A DNA stretch of 41,043 nucleotides from Rhodobacteraceae bacterium UBA3069 (GCA_002366795.1 DFBX01000050.1:1-41043); one strand, 5' to 3'; positions 1 to 8,169 are shown, numbered from the stretch's first letter. Numbers and translations: made by a program. The notes: generated by a model not told the origin, from the sequence alone.

Positions 1-109
1 TGAAGATGGATCAGCATGGGCGTCTCCCGTCCCGAAGTTCCCTCAGAACCGATCTTGCCATGAACAGGGCCGAGCGCCGAGGGGAAATGTGATCATCCGG
101 GATGGAACA
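1..109 (+). mobile_element. Probable outer end of a mobile element with terminal repeat
   Basis: The last 18 bases (92-109, ATCATCCGGGATGGAACA) recur as the exact reverse complement at 41026-41043, the other end of the window. A shared inward-facing end at both edges is what two inverted copies of one insertion sequence would give; a terminus starting TGTTCC fits several IS families. A frame is open from base 3 to a TGA at 90-92 directly before the repeat, which could be the tail of a transposase gene, but I do not recognise the 29 residues. The element body would lie outside the window, so the family cannot be named. It could also be another dispersed repeat. Confidence 0.4.
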
Positions 110-338
110 GGTAACCTCACACAACTACCTAACACTGCATTCGTTGGAGAATTTCTGCGATAATGCGCTTCCCAATCTTACGACAGCACACCGAAGCGTT
201 ATGGAAAAAGGGCTAGTGGGCCTCGAACGCCTCGTACAGAAGAAGTATGATGATCAATTTGAAGGATTTGTTAAGAACTCGATGGAAGAAGCGCTTGGAA
301 TAATTTGCATTTCCAAGTCACGTTTTGAAGCCGCTTAG
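102..338 (+). pseudogene. AT-richer gene fragment, probably truncated by the left-edge element
   Basis: A 78-codon frame whose ATG (102-104) lies inside the putative terminal repeat, with no ribosome binding site. The composition of the product is protein-like (charged and hydrophobic residues in helix-like spacing, e.g. ENFCDNALPNLTTAHRSVME and EGFVKNSMEEALGI), and codon use is clearly AT-richer than every other gene here. The simplest reading is the 3' remnant of an accessory gene cut by insertion of the element, so the apparent start is borrowed from the repeat. I recognise no family. A small intact horizontally acquired gene is possible but less likely given the missing ribosome binding site. 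Confidence 0.35.
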
Positions 339-450
339 TTTAACCCAAACGGATTTTGCGTTGCAGTATTATTGACTATATGAACGGCAGCAATGGACCG
401 GCAGCCCCCTTTCAATCCCCGCGCCGACTCTAGATACATGGGGGGAACAC

Positions 451-457
451 AAGGAGG
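451..457 (+). promoter_or_regulatory. Strong ribosome binding site of the NYN gene
   Basis: AAGGAGG lies five bases before the ATG at 463 and fixes that start. Confidence 0.7.
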
Positions 458-462
458 ATCGG

Positions 463-1161
463 ATGGCGGTTGAGCGGGTGCCTTTGATGGCGGTTTTGAT
501 TGATGCGGACAATACGTCTCCGAAGTGGACGAAGGCGATTTTCGAGGAGATTGCCTCGCTTGGGGAGGCTTCGGTTCGGCGGTGTTACGGGGATTTTTCC
601 AGCCAGCAGATGGTGGGTTGGAACAAGGTTCAGGCCGAGTTCGGCCTGGTGCCGCATCACCAGCCGGCCAATACGGTGGGCAAGAATGCAAGCGATATTG
701 CCTTGGTGATCGACGCGATGGACCTGATGCATTCGGGCCGGTTTGACGGGTTCGTGCTGGTATCGTCGGACAGTGATTTCACGCGGCTGGCGAGCCGGAT
801 TCGCGAGCAGGGGCTGGATGTTTACGGGATCGGGGCGAAGAAGACGCCGGATGCGTTTCGCAAGGCCTGCAAGCGGTTCATTTTCCTTGAGAACCTGGGC
901 GGGGAGGCTGAGGAGGTCAAGCCGAAGCGGGGCGATCTGAACGAGGCGCGCGATGTGATTGTCAAGGCGATGGACGGGATCGAGAGCGATGACGAGTGGT
1001 ATGCGCTGGGCCAGTTGGGGCAGTATATCACGGCGGCGAACCCCGATTTCGACACGCGGACATACGGGCGCAAGAAGCTGAGCGAGCTGGTGGCGGATAT
1101 TCCGATTTTGGAGACGAAGCGCGGGCCGGGGAACCAGTTGTTGGTGCGGCGGGTCGATTAG
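463..1161 (+). CDS. NYN-domain (LabA/DUF88-type) protein with C-terminal OST-HTH/LOTUS domain
   Basis: A 232-residue soluble protein. Residues 8-145 form a PIN-like NYN domain, a putative metal-dependent RNase fold. The acidic residues expected at its active site are visible: D14 and D16 in VLIDADN, D78 in NASDIALVID, and D103/D105 in SSDSDF. Residues 158-230 match the OST-HTH (LOTUS) RNA-binding module with a terminal GPGNQLLVRR strand. Known relatives are presumed to act on RNA; no substrate is established and none is implied here. The gene is monocistronic and converges with the TetR gene, the two stop codons overlapping by four bases (1158-1161). The fold is confident; the biological role is unknown. 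Confidence 0.9.
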   Translation: MAVERVPLMAVLIDADNTSPKWTKAIFEEIASLGEASVRRCYGDFSSQQMVGWNKVQAEFGLVPHHQPANTVGKNASDIALVIDAMDLMHSGRFDGFVLVSSDSDFTRLASRIREQGLDVYGIGAKKTPDAFRKACKRFIFLENLGGEAEEVKPKRGDLNEARDVIVKAMDGIESDDEWYALGQLGQYITAANPDFDTRTYGRKKLSELVADIPILETKRGPGNQLLVRRVD

Positions 1162-1799
1162 GGTTTCGTGCCATAGCGGGCCAGAAACATATCGACCGCG
1201 CCGGTTGCGATGCGGTCGGTTTCGGCCTGTGAATAGCTGCGGCTGACGCCGAAGATGGTGCGGGCGAACAGGTCGGCCTTGCACAGTTCGGCGAATTGGT
1301 CGGCGGCGAGGTTCACGTCTTCGATGGCGAGCTCGCCCTTGGCCGTGGCTTCGCGGAAGCCGGTCGAGAGGCGGGCGCGGGCCTGCATCGGGCCGGATTC
1401 GTAGAATTCGCGCCCCAGTTCGGGGAAGCGGTTGGATTCGGCGACGCAGATGCGAAAGGTTTTTTGGGCGAAGTCGGTGAGGAAGAAGGCGATCATGTGC
1501 TGGGCTGCTTGCAGCAGCACGTCACGGATCGGGGCATCCATTTCGATATGGGCAAGGGCGTGTTCGGCTTGCCGGTCGCATTCGCAGCGGGCGACCTCCA
1601 TGAAAAGCAGGCGTTTGTCGGGGAAGTAGGCGTAGAGGGTGGCCTTGGACACGCCGGCGGCGCGGGCGATGTCATCGACCGAGGCCCCGTCGAACCCGTC
1701 GGCAAGGAACACTTGCCGGGCGCCGGCCAGCACCTGATCGAGCTTGCGCCCTTTCTTGGGCGGTGCTTTGTTGGCATTGTGGGGCACGGGTGCGTTCAT
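1158..1799 (-). CDS. TetR/AcrR-family transcriptional regulator
   Basis: A 213-residue one-component repressor. The N-terminal helix-turn-helix is clear: GASVDDIARAAGVSKATLYAYF with the following DKRLLF. The C-terminal ligand domain resembles the AefR/TetR_C_7 type. I start it at the ATG at 1799, which follows AGGAGAGGCCA; an upstream ATG at 1853 would place the operator inside the coding sequence. A 19-base palindrome at 1829-1847, 30 bases upstream, is the likely autoregulatory operator. No efflux pump gene lies beside it; the only divergent gene is mbfA. The ligand and regulon are unknown. Confidence 0.88.
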   Translation of the reverse strand: MNAPVPHNANKAPPKKGRKLDQVLAGARQVFLADGFDGASVDDIARAAGVSKATLYAYFPDKRLLFMEVARCECDRQAEHALAHIEMDAPIRDVLLQAAQHMIAFFLTDFAQKTFRICVAESNRFPELGREFYESGPMQARARLSTGFREATAKGELAIEDVNLAADQFAELCKADLFARTIFGVSRSYSQAETDRIATGAVDMFLARYGTKP

Positions 1800-1828
1800 T
1801 GGCCTCTCCTGTCGCGGGTTGCCAGTGT

Positions 1829-1847
1829 AAACCGAACGGTTCAGTTT
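1829..1847. promoter_or_regulatory. Likely TetR operator
   Basis: AAACCGAACGGTTCAGTTT is an odd-length inverted repeat: eight of nine arm pairs match around the G at 1838. The core GAACGGTTC with flanking AAAC/GTTT is typical of TetR/AcrR operators. It sits between the TetR start (1799) and the mbfA promoter (-35 at 1863), so it may affect both. Binding is inferred. Confidence 0.65.
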
Positions 1848-1862
1848 GGGCAAGGGAGGGGC

Positions 1863-1891
1863 TTGCCTCTTCCTGCGCGGCGGCGTAATTT
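1863..1891 (+). promoter_or_regulatory. Predicted mbfA promoter
   Basis: TTGCCT at 1863-1868 and TAATTT at 1886-1891 are separated by 17 bases, a good sigma-70 pattern for an alphaproteobacterium. The -10 hexamer runs into the iron control element at 1889-1905, the position expected for repression. Confidence 0.55.
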
Positions 1892-1905
1892 AGAGCGGTT
1901 CTAAA
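1889..1905. promoter_or_regulatory. Iron control element (Irr box) upstream of mbfA
   Basis: TTTAGAGCGGTTCTAAA differs at one position from the published Irr ICE consensus TTTAGAA-N3-TTCTAAA. It lies 14 bases before the mbfA ATG and overlaps the predicted -10. In Agrobacterium and Bradyrhizobium, Irr represses mbfA under low iron through such a box, so the same control is inferred here. Confidence 0.8.
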
Positions 1906-1919
1906 AGTAAGGATCAGAC

Positions 1920-2894
1920 ATGCGGTTTCTGCAACAAAGGCGGCAGTTCAGGGATCTGAGCGAGAAGGAAGTTCTGGGGCTTGCGATCTCCTCGGAGGAG
2001 GATGACGCGCGGATCTACCGGATGTATGCGGACCGGCTGCGCGAGGATTTCCCGGACACGGCCAAGGTGTTCGAGGGCATGGCCACCGAAGAGGACGAGC
2101 ATCGCCGCCGGTTGATCGAGGCATACCAGGCACGGTTCGGCGGCACGATCCCCCTGGTCCGGCGCGAGCATGTGGCGGGCTATTACGCGCGCCGTCCGAT
2201 CTGGCTGGTCGAGAACCTTGGGTTGGAACGTATCCGCGAAGAGGCCGCCGAGATGGAGCGCGAGGCGGAGCAGTTCTATCTGAACGCCGCCAAGGCCAGC
2301 ACGGACCCGGACACCCGCAAGCTGCTGGGCGATCTGGCCGCCGCCGAGGCCGGGCATCAGACCGCCGCCAGCGAGTTGGAGCGCAAGCACTTGACCGACG
2401 CGGCCCGCGAGGACGAGGATCGTTCGGCGCATCGGCAATTTGTGCTGACATGGGTGCAGCCGGGGTTGGCGGGCTTGATGGATGGATCGGTTTCGACCCT
2501 TGCGCCGATCTTTGCCACCGCCTTTGCCACCCATGACACATGGACCACCTTCCTGGTCGGGCTTGCCGCCAGTGTCGGCGCGGGGATTTCCATGGGCTTT
2601 ACCGAGGCGGCATCGGATGATGGGCAGCTTTCGGGGCGTGGATCGCCGGTGAAGCGGGGCTTTGCCTCGGGGGTGATGACCATGCTGGGGGGCTTGGGCC
2701 ATGCGCTGCCCTATCTGATCACCGATTTCTGGACCGCCACCACCATCGCGCTGACCGTGGTGTTCGTAGAGCTGTGGGCGATTGCCTGGATTCAGAACAA
2801 GTACATGGAAACCCCGTTCCTGCGCGCGGCTTTCCAGGTGGTTGTCGGCGGGGCGCTGGTGTTTGCCGCGGGCGCCTTGATCGGCGGCGGCTAG
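1920..2894 (+). CDS. mbfA: Membrane-bound ferritin MbfA (ferritin-like plus VIT1 iron/manganese transporter domain)
   Basis: A 324-residue fusion. Residues 10-155 are a rubrerythrin/ferritin-like four-helix domain with the paired carboxylate/His motifs E58xxH61 and E143xxH146. Residues 175-324 form a VIT1/CCC1-type membrane domain, with DGSVSTLAP near 188 and a small-residue-rich segment GAGISMGFTEAASD, followed by three further hydrophobic stretches. The family exports iron from the cytoplasm and protects against iron and peroxide stress. The start at 1920 follows AAGTAAGG. An Irr box overlaps the promoter, so expression is expected under iron excess. The gene stands alone and is followed by a hairpin plus dispersed repeat at 2911-2955. 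Confidence 0.93.
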   Translation: MRFLQQRRQFRDLSEKEVLGLAISSEEDDARIYRMYADRLREDFPDTAKVFEGMATEEDEHRRRLIEAYQARFGGTIPLVRREHVAGYYARRPIWLVENLGLERIREEAAEMEREAEQFYLNAAKASTDPDTRKLLGDLAAAEAGHQTAASELERKHLTDAAREDEDRSAHRQFVLTWVQPGLAGLMDGSVSTLAPIFATAFATHDTWTTFLVGLAASVGAGISMGFTEAASDDGQLSGRGSPVKRGFASGVMTMLGGLGHALPYLITDFWTATTIALTVVFVELWAIAWIQNKYMETPFLRAAFQVVVGGALVFAAGALIGGG

Positions 2895-2910
2895 GGCGGA
2901 CGGGGCGAGA

Positions 2911-2955
2911 CCGGGGCCAGCCCCGGACCCCGGAGTATTTCCGGCAAAATGAAAG
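2911..2955 (+). repeat. Hairpin plus GAGTATTT dispersed repeat, copy 1
   Basis: A perfect seven-pair hairpin CCGGGGC-CA-GCCCCGG (2911-2926) is followed by GGAGTATTTCCGGCAAAATG and AAAG (2932-2955). The second part recurs with small changes at 6842, 19480 and 30724, always next to a GC-rich hairpin. It follows mbfA and may end its transcript. Confidence 0.7.
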
Positions 2956-3031
2956 CGGGGCCGGATTGCCGGTTGTCCCGCGCAAGTCCAGCCTTTAGCC
3001 ATTCGGGCAAAGGTTCAATGGAGAATGCGAC

Positions 3032-3862
3032 ATGCAGACGGTTTCGGAAAACAAGTGCTTTGGCGGAGTTCAGAGCGTGTATACCCACGCCAGCAAGGCA
3101 ACGGGGACGGACATGACGTTCGGTTTGTTCCTGCCCGAGGAAGCGGCCGAGGGGCCGGTGCCGATGTTGTGGTATTTGTCTGGCCTGACCTGCACCCACG
3201 AGAACGCGATGGTCAAGGCGGGCGCGCAGCAATGGGCGGCCGAGCAGGGGATCGCCTTGGTGTTTCCCGATACTTCGCCGCGCGGCGAGGGCGTGGCCGA
3301 TGACGCGGCTTATGATTTGGGGCAGGGCGCTGGGTTTTACGTGAACGCCATGCAGGCGCCTTGGTCGCCGCATTTCAAGATGTGGGATTACGTGGCCGAG
3401 GAACTGCCCGCTTTGCTGGGCAGTGAATTTGCGGTTGATCTGGAGCGTCAGGCGATCACCGGCCATTCCATGGGTGGGCACGGCGCGCTGACTTTGGCAA
3501 TGGGTCTACCGGGGCGGTTCCGGTCGGTTTCGGCCTTTGCGCCGATCGCGCATCCCACGGCCAGCGACTGGGGCCGCAAGCAATTGTCGGCCTATCTGGG
3601 CGCGGACGAGGGCACATGGGCGCGCCATGACGCCACGCTGATGGTGCGCGAGGGCGGTTTGACCATTCCGCTGCTGGTGGATCAGGGCGGGGCTGACCAG
3701 TTTCTGGACCTGTTGATGCCCGAGGCCTTGTTCGGCGCGGTGGCGGAAAAGCGGACCGGGGCGACGATGCGGATGCAGCCGGGTTATGACCACAGCTATT
3801 TCTTCGTCGCGTCCTTCATGGAAGATCATGTCGGGTTCCATGCGCAGGCGCTGTATTCGTGA
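3032..3862 (+). CDS. fghA: S-formylglutathione hydrolase
   Basis: A 276-residue esterase-D-type alpha/beta hydrolase that hydrolyses S-formylglutathione to formate and glutathione, the second step of glutathione-dependent formaldehyde oxidation in the cytoplasm. The nucleophile S146 is in GHSMGGHG; D222 in GGADQF and H254 in GYDHSYFF complete the triad. The conserved SGLTCTHENA segment with C54 is diagnostic of the family. Length is normal. The start at 3032 follows TGGAG. It heads a tight operon whose later genes have no obvious link to formaldehyde; the class III alcohol dehydrogenase that makes the substrate is not in the window. Confidence 0.95.
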   Translation: MQTVSENKCFGGVQSVYTHASKATGTDMTFGLFLPEEAAEGPVPMLWYLSGLTCTHENAMVKAGAQQWAAEQGIALVFPDTSPRGEGVADDAAYDLGQGAGFYVNAMQAPWSPHFKMWDYVAEELPALLGSEFAVDLERQAITGHSMGGHGALTLAMGLPGRFRSVSAFAPIAHPTASDWGRKQLSAYLGADEGTWARHDATLMVREGGLTIPLLVDQGGADQFLDLLMPEALFGAVAEKRTGATMRMQPGYDHSYFFVASFMEDHVGFHAQALYS

Positions 3863-4317
3863 GCCTTTATATCGACGCCGATGCCTGTCCGGTGAAGGAA
3901 GAGGCCGAGCGGGTCGCGACCCGTCACGGGGTGCAGATGTATCTGGTGTCGAATGGCGGGTTGCGCCTGTCGCGCAATCCGCTGGTCGAGGTGGTGATCG
4001 TGCCCGAGGGGCCGGATGTGGCCGACATGTGGATCGCGGACCGCGTGGGCGCGGGCGACGTGGTGGTGACGGGGGATATTCCTTTGGCCGCAAGGTGCGT
4101 CGAATCCGGTGCGCGGGTATTGAAGCATAACGGCGAGGCTTTGACCGCGGCCAATATCGGCAATGTGTTGGCCACCCGTGACCTGATGTCCGACCTGCGG
4201 GCGGCGGACCCGTTTCGGCAGGGCGGGGGCAAGGGGTTTACAAAGGCGGACCGGAGCCGTTTTCTGGACGGGTTGGAGCGTGCCTTGCGCGCCGCGAAGG
4301 GCGATGTGAAGGGATAA
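3859..4317 (+). CDS. UPF0178 / DUF188 (YaiI/YqxD-like) protein
   Basis: A 152-residue protein starting at GTG 3859, which overlaps the fghA TGA, so the two are probably translationally coupled. It begins YIDADACPVK and contains VSNGG, ADMWIADRV and TGDIPLA, the conserved blocks of the YaiI/YqxD family, which has a PIN-like fold with an acidic cluster. A nuclease activity has been suggested from the fold but not proven. Full length for the family. The cellular role is unknown. Confidence 0.9.
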   Translation: MSLYIDADACPVKEEAERVATRHGVQMYLVSNGGLRLSRNPLVEVVIVPEGPDVADMWIADRVGAGDVVVTGDIPLAARCVESGARVLKHNGEALTAANIGNVLATRDLMSDLRAADPFRQGGGKGFTKADRSRFLDGLERALRAAKGDVKG

Positions 4318-4320
4318 GCG

Positions 4321-4941
4321 ATGCCGGTTGACGCGGTGATTTTCGACATCGGTAATGTGCTGATCGAGTGGCAGCCGGAGCGGTTTTACGATGCCGAGGT
4401 CGGCGCGGCGCGGCGGCGCGAGATGTTCGCCGCTATCGATCTGCACGGGATGAATGACGATGTGGATCGTGGCCATGATTTCAAGGGTCGCATCTATGCC
4501 GAGGCCGAGGCGCGCCCCGAATATGCCGCCGAGATCCGCATGTGGCATGATCGCTGGCTGGAACTTGCGACACCTGAAATTCCGCATTCCGTGCGCCTGC
4601 TCAGGCAGCTGAGGGCCAATGGCGTGCCAGTGTTTGCGCTGACCAATTTTGGCATCGGCTCGTTTGAACTGGCCTGTTCGCGTTATCCGTTCCTGACCGA
4701 GTTCGACCGCGCCTATGTGTCGGGGCGCATGGGGGTGATCAAGCCGGAGCCGCTGATTTACCAGGTGGTCGAAGATGACTGCGGCATTGCGCCTGAGAGG
4801 TTGATTTTCACCGATGACCGGGCCGACAATATTGCCGCCGCAAGCGCGCGCGGCTGGAAGGTGCATCATTTCGACGGGCCCGAAGGCTGGGCCGCGCGAC
4901 TGGTGGCCGAGGGGCTTTTGACCGAAGGAGAGGCTGTATGA
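4321..4941 (+). CDS. HAD-superfamily hydrolase (HAD-IA, YihX-like)
   Basis: A 206-residue phosphatase-like protein. Motif I is FDIGNVL with nucleophile D9; the DxGN form is normal in the YihX branch. Motif II is ALTNFG (Thr/Ser equivalent), the Lys of motif III is in GVIKPEP, and motif IV is FTDDRADNI. A helical cap lies between residues 20 and 90. YihX itself acts on glucose-1-phosphate, but the substrate cannot be assigned here. It starts three bases after the UPF0178 stop and its TGA overlaps the next ATG (4938-4941). Confidence 0.87.
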   Translation: MPVDAVIFDIGNVLIEWQPERFYDAEVGAARRREMFAAIDLHGMNDDVDRGHDFKGRIYAEAEARPEYAAEIRMWHDRWLELATPEIPHSVRLLRQLRANGVPVFALTNFGIGSFELACSRYPFLTEFDRAYVSGRMGVIKPEPLIYQVVEDDCGIAPERLIFTDDRADNIAAASARGWKVHHFDGPEGWAARLVAEGLLTEGEAV

Positions 4942-5849
4942 TACCGCAGATCGGATTTGCGCAAGGTGAGGCGTTGTTGGATTGGGTCCTGTTCACCGAT
5001 GCGCTGGAGGCGGGGCATTTGCTGCCGAAAGCCGAGATCGCGGATTCGTTCCTGTATCGCGGCAAGGACACGCTTTTGAACCGTGCGGCGTGGATTGACG
5101 GGATGGGGTTGGCGGTGAAATCGGCCACGGTGTTTCCGGGCAATCCCGCCGAGGGGCGGCCCATGGTGAACGGCGGGCTGTGCCTTTACCACGACAAGAC
5201 CGGCGCGTTGGAGGCATTGGTCGATTTCCACCTGGTGACCAAGTGGAAGACGGCGGGCGACAGTCTGTTGGCGGCGCGGAAACTGGCGCGGCCGGACAGC
5301 CGCGAAGTGTTGATCGTGGGGGCGGGCACGGTGGGGCGCAACCTGTTGGCGGCCTATTCCACTGAGTTTCCAGAGGCGCGGTTCCGGGTTTGGAACCGGA
5401 CGATTGCCAAGGCCGAGGAGATGGCCGTGCAATGCAATATCGACGTGGCTCCTGATCTGGAAGCGGCGGTCAGGGCGGCCGATATCGTCACCTGTGCCAC
5501 CATGTCCACCCAGCCGGTGCTGCGCGGGGAATGGTTGCAACCGGGCCAGCATATCGACCTGATCGGGGCATATCGCCCGGATATGCGCGAGGCGGATGAC
5601 GAGGCCTTGCAAAAAGCGCGGATTTTTGTGGACAGCTTTGATACGACCCTCGACCATATCGGAGAGATGAAAATTCCGCTGGCTTCGGGCGCGATTTCCC
5701 GCGCGGACGTGCTGGCGGATTACTATGATATGGGCGCGTTCAAACGCGGGTCGGATGACGAGATCACGTTGTTCAAGAATGGCGGCGGGGCGCATCTGGA
5801 CCTGATGACCGCCCGCCATATCTGGGAGAAATGGAGCGCGGCACAATGA
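4938..5849 (+). CDS. Ornithine cyclodeaminase / mu-crystallin family protein
   Basis: A 303-residue NAD(P)-dependent enzyme. The Rossmann glycine motif VGAGTVGRNL lies near residue 130, preceded by the family blocks GLAVKSATVFPGN and DFHLVTKWKTAGDSLLAARKLA. True ornithine cyclodeaminases convert ornithine to proline and ammonia; relatives act as imine reductases or alanine dehydrogenases. The usual RTAA of the family reads KTAG here, so the specific reaction is uncertain. The ATG overlaps the HAD stop (ATGA) and the TGA overlaps the alpha/beta hydrolase start, so it is coupled on both sides. Confidence 0.88.
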   Translation: MIPQIGFAQGEALLDWVLFTDALEAGHLLPKAEIADSFLYRGKDTLLNRAAWIDGMGLAVKSATVFPGNPAEGRPMVNGGLCLYHDKTGALEALVDFHLVTKWKTAGDSLLAARKLARPDSREVLIVGAGTVGRNLLAAYSTEFPEARFRVWNRTIAKAEEMAVQCNIDVAPDLEAAVRAADIVTCATMSTQPVLRGEWLQPGQHIDLIGAYRPDMREADDEALQKARIFVDSFDTTLDHIGEMKIPLASGAISRADVLADYYDMGAFKRGSDDEITLFKNGGGAHLDLMTARHIWEKWSAAQ

Positions 5850-6771
5850 CCCTGGGATGGATGGTTCTGGCAGGTGTTGCGGCGGCCCCGTTCCTGCGCG
5901 AGGCATTGCGCAAGCCCATGGGCACCGAGGCGCGTGTGGAGGCGCCCGGCACCTTCGCCGAACTGTCCGACGGGATCACCCATTACCGCTGGATCGGGCC
6001 AGTGCGCGGGCCGGTTGCGGTGTGCGTGCATGGTCTGACCACGCCATCGATGGTGTGGCAGGAGATTGCGTCGGACCTGGCCGAACTGGGCTATCGCGTG
6101 CTGGTCTATGACCTGTATGGGCGCGGCTATTCGGACCGGGTGCGCGGCAGCTATGGCCGCGATTTGTTCCAGCGGCAGTTGACAGAACTGCTGGCCCACG
6201 AAGGTGTCACGGATGACATCACGCTGATCGGCTATTCCATGGGCGGGTCCATCGCGACGGGTTTTGCCGCCGAACAGCCGGGGCGTTTGCGGCGGCTGAT
6301 CCTGCTGGCACCGGCAGGGATAGAGACCTCGCTTGGCGGGGCGGCAAAGGCGATGCGCGATCTGCCCCTGATCGGCGATTGGATGGCGCTTGCGCTGTTC
6401 CCCATGTTCCACCGCAAGGCAACCGAGGCCGAGCGCGCCGCCAACCCGGATGTATCGGACATGGTGGATTACCAGCAGGCGGAACTGGGCAAGAAAGGGT
6501 TCGTTCCGGCGGTGCTGGGATCGCTGCGCGGTGCGCTGTCAGAACGGCTGGAGGCGGACCACCGCGAAATCAGCCGCGCGGGTGTGCCAATGCGGCGATA
6601 TGGGGGCATGAGGACCAGGTGATCCCGTTGCGCGCCATGGGCACGCTGGCGCAGTGGAACCGCGTCGCGCGGCAAGAGGTGGTGGACGGCGCGGGCCATG
6701 GCCTTCCCTATAGCCATGGCGATGAGGTCGCCGCGATCATCCGTGCGGAAATCACCGAGTTCGAGGCGTAA
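5846..6771 (+). pseudogene. Alpha/beta hydrolase gene broken by a one-base frameshift
   Basis: The first frame runs from ATG 5846 (ATGA overlap with the previous stop) and encodes a normal alpha/beta hydrolase: hydrophobic N-terminus, oxyanion segment VCVHGLTTP, and nucleophile elbow GYSMGGS. At 6592-6594 the frame is lost: GTGCCAATG is followed by CGGCGATATGG where an extra base would restore LAIWGHEDQV. The correct continuation is in the next frame to 6771 and carries the catalytic Asp (WGHED) and His (GAGHGLPYSH). As written the product stops at 6622 without those two residues. The intact protein would have about 308 residues. This is either a recent mutation or a base-call error. Confidence 0.85.
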
Positions 6772-6787
6772 CCGGCAAGCGGGGCGG

Positions 6788-6830
6788 AGGGGCGCTGCCC
6801 CTCACCTTGAAAGGGCTGCACCCTTTCAAG
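6788..6830. terminator. Tandem hairpins between convergent genes
   Basis: Two perfect hairpins: AGGGGC-GCT-GCCCCT (6788-6802) and CTTGAAAGGG-CTGCA-CCCTTTCAAG (6806-6830). They lie between the alpha/beta hydrolase (+) and the MFS gene (-) and probably act as a two-way terminator. No long T run follows. Confidence 0.55.
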
Positions 6831-6841
6831 GCTCTCCCCGA

Positions 6842-6865
6842 GAGTATTTTTTGGAACAATGAAGG
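6842..6865 (+). repeat. GAGTATTT dispersed repeat, copy 2
   Basis: GAGTATTTTTTGGAACAATG with AAGG follows the tandem hairpins. It matches copies at 2932, 19480 and 30724 with the same hairpin-then-motif layout on the + strand. Confidence 0.65.
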
Positions 6866-6915
6866 CGCGGGACGTTTTGCCTTTCACTGTTCTGAAAATA
6901 CCTTACCCGTGTGCC

Positions 6916-8169
6916 TCAGGCGGGGAGCGGCGCGGCGGGGTTCCATTTTTCCTTGATGGGCAGGTGGACGAGGGCCGATAGTGCACCGACGCCGATGCCG
7001 ACCCACCAGACGGCGGTGTAGCTGCCGGTCAGGTCATACATGCGCCCGCCCAGCCAGACGCCCAGGAAACCGCCAAGCTGGTGGCTGAAGAAAACGATGC
7101 CGTAAAGAGTGCCCATGTAGCGCAATCCGTAAAGATGTGCGATGAGCCCCGACGTCAGCGGCACCGTGGCCAGCCACAGCGCGCCCATCACGCCCGAGAA
7201 GATCAGCACCGATGTCGGCGTCATAGGCAGCATGATGAAGGCGGCGGCAGCGATGGTGCGCAGGGTGTAGATGCCCGCCAGCAGGTATTTCTTGGTGAAG
7301 CGGTTGCCGAGCCAGCCTGCCGTCAGCGTTCCGGCGATATTGGCCAGACCGATGACCGAGATCGAGATCGCGCCAAGCGCGGAGGTGGTGGTTATGCCCA
7401 TGCCGTGCAGCACGCCGCCGGGGGCGATGGGGCCGCAGACCTCGGTCACGAAGGCGGGGAAATGGGCGGTGATGAAGGCCAGTTGGTAACCGCAGGAAAA
7501 GAAGCCGATGAAGATGAGCGAGAAGGACGGATCGCGGGCGGCGCGTTTCAGGATGGTGCCCATCGATTCCGCTATTTCCGTTCTGGTGGCGGCGGGGGCG
7601 CGCATCATCGGCAGGATCAGAAGCGAGGCAAGGATCGCGGCGGCGAAGGCCATGAACACCTGTTGCCACGGCATCATGCCCAGCAGGAATTCGGCCAGCG
7701 GCGCGCCGAACACCTGGCCCGCCGAACCGGCGGCGGTGGCGATGGCAAGCGATATCGAGCGATGCTTGTCTGACGCGGCGCGGCCTACCACGGCAAGGAT
7801 CACGCCAAAGCCGGTGCCGGCGATGCCGAAGCCCACGAGGATTTCATACATCTGCATCGCGCCGGGGCTGACTGCGTAGGAGGACAGCACCAGCCCCGCC
7901 GCATACATCAGAGCGCCCAGCACGATGGCCAGCCGGTCGCCCAGTTTTTCCGCGAAGGCGCCGAACAGCGGCTGGCCGATTCCCCAGGCAAGGTTCTGGA
8001 TCGCGATGGCGAGGGAAAATTCGGCGCGGGGCCAGTTGAATTCGGCCGCGATGGGGATCTGGAACACGCCGAAACTGGCCCGGACGGCAAAGCTGACCAG
8101 GATGATGAAGCAGCCGGTCAGGAGAACCGGCGTGAAGATCGAGGCTTTGGCGGGGGTGGTTTGGGTCAT
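6916..8169 (-). CDS. MFS transporter
   Basis: A 417-residue inner-membrane protein with about twelve hydrophobic segments in two halves of six and a central loop near residue 200. The GDRL loop (ekLGDRLAIVLG) between helices 2 and 3 fits the MFS signature, as does the Arg/Lys-rich second-half equivalent GNRFTKKYLLAG. It resembles the oxalate/formate antiporter and monocarboxylate group (start SFGVFQIPIAAEFNW), but the substrate cannot be read from sequence. The ATG follows AAAGGACAGCATCA. It is divergent from zapE, separated by 118 bases. Confidence 0.9.
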   Translation of the reverse strand: MTQTTPAKASIFTPVLLTGCFIILVSFAVRASFGVFQIPIAAEFNWPRAEFSLAIAIQNLAWGIGQPLFGAFAEKLGDRLAIVLGALMYAAGLVLSSYAVSPGAMQMYEILVGFGIAGTGFGVILAVVGRAASDKHRSISLAIATAAGSAGQVFGAPLAEFLLGMMPWQQVFMAFAAAILASLLILPMMRAPAATRTEIAESMGTILKRAARDPSFSLIFIGFFSCGYQLAFITAHFPAFVTEVCGPIAPGGVLHGMGITTTSALGAISISVIGLANIAGTLTAGWLGNRFTKKYLLAGIYTLRTIAAAAFIMLPMTPTSVLIFSGVMGALWLATVPLTSGLIAHLYGLRYMGTLYGIVFFSHQLGGFLGVWLGGRMYDLTGSYTAVWWVGIGVGALSALVHLPIKEKWNPAAPLPA

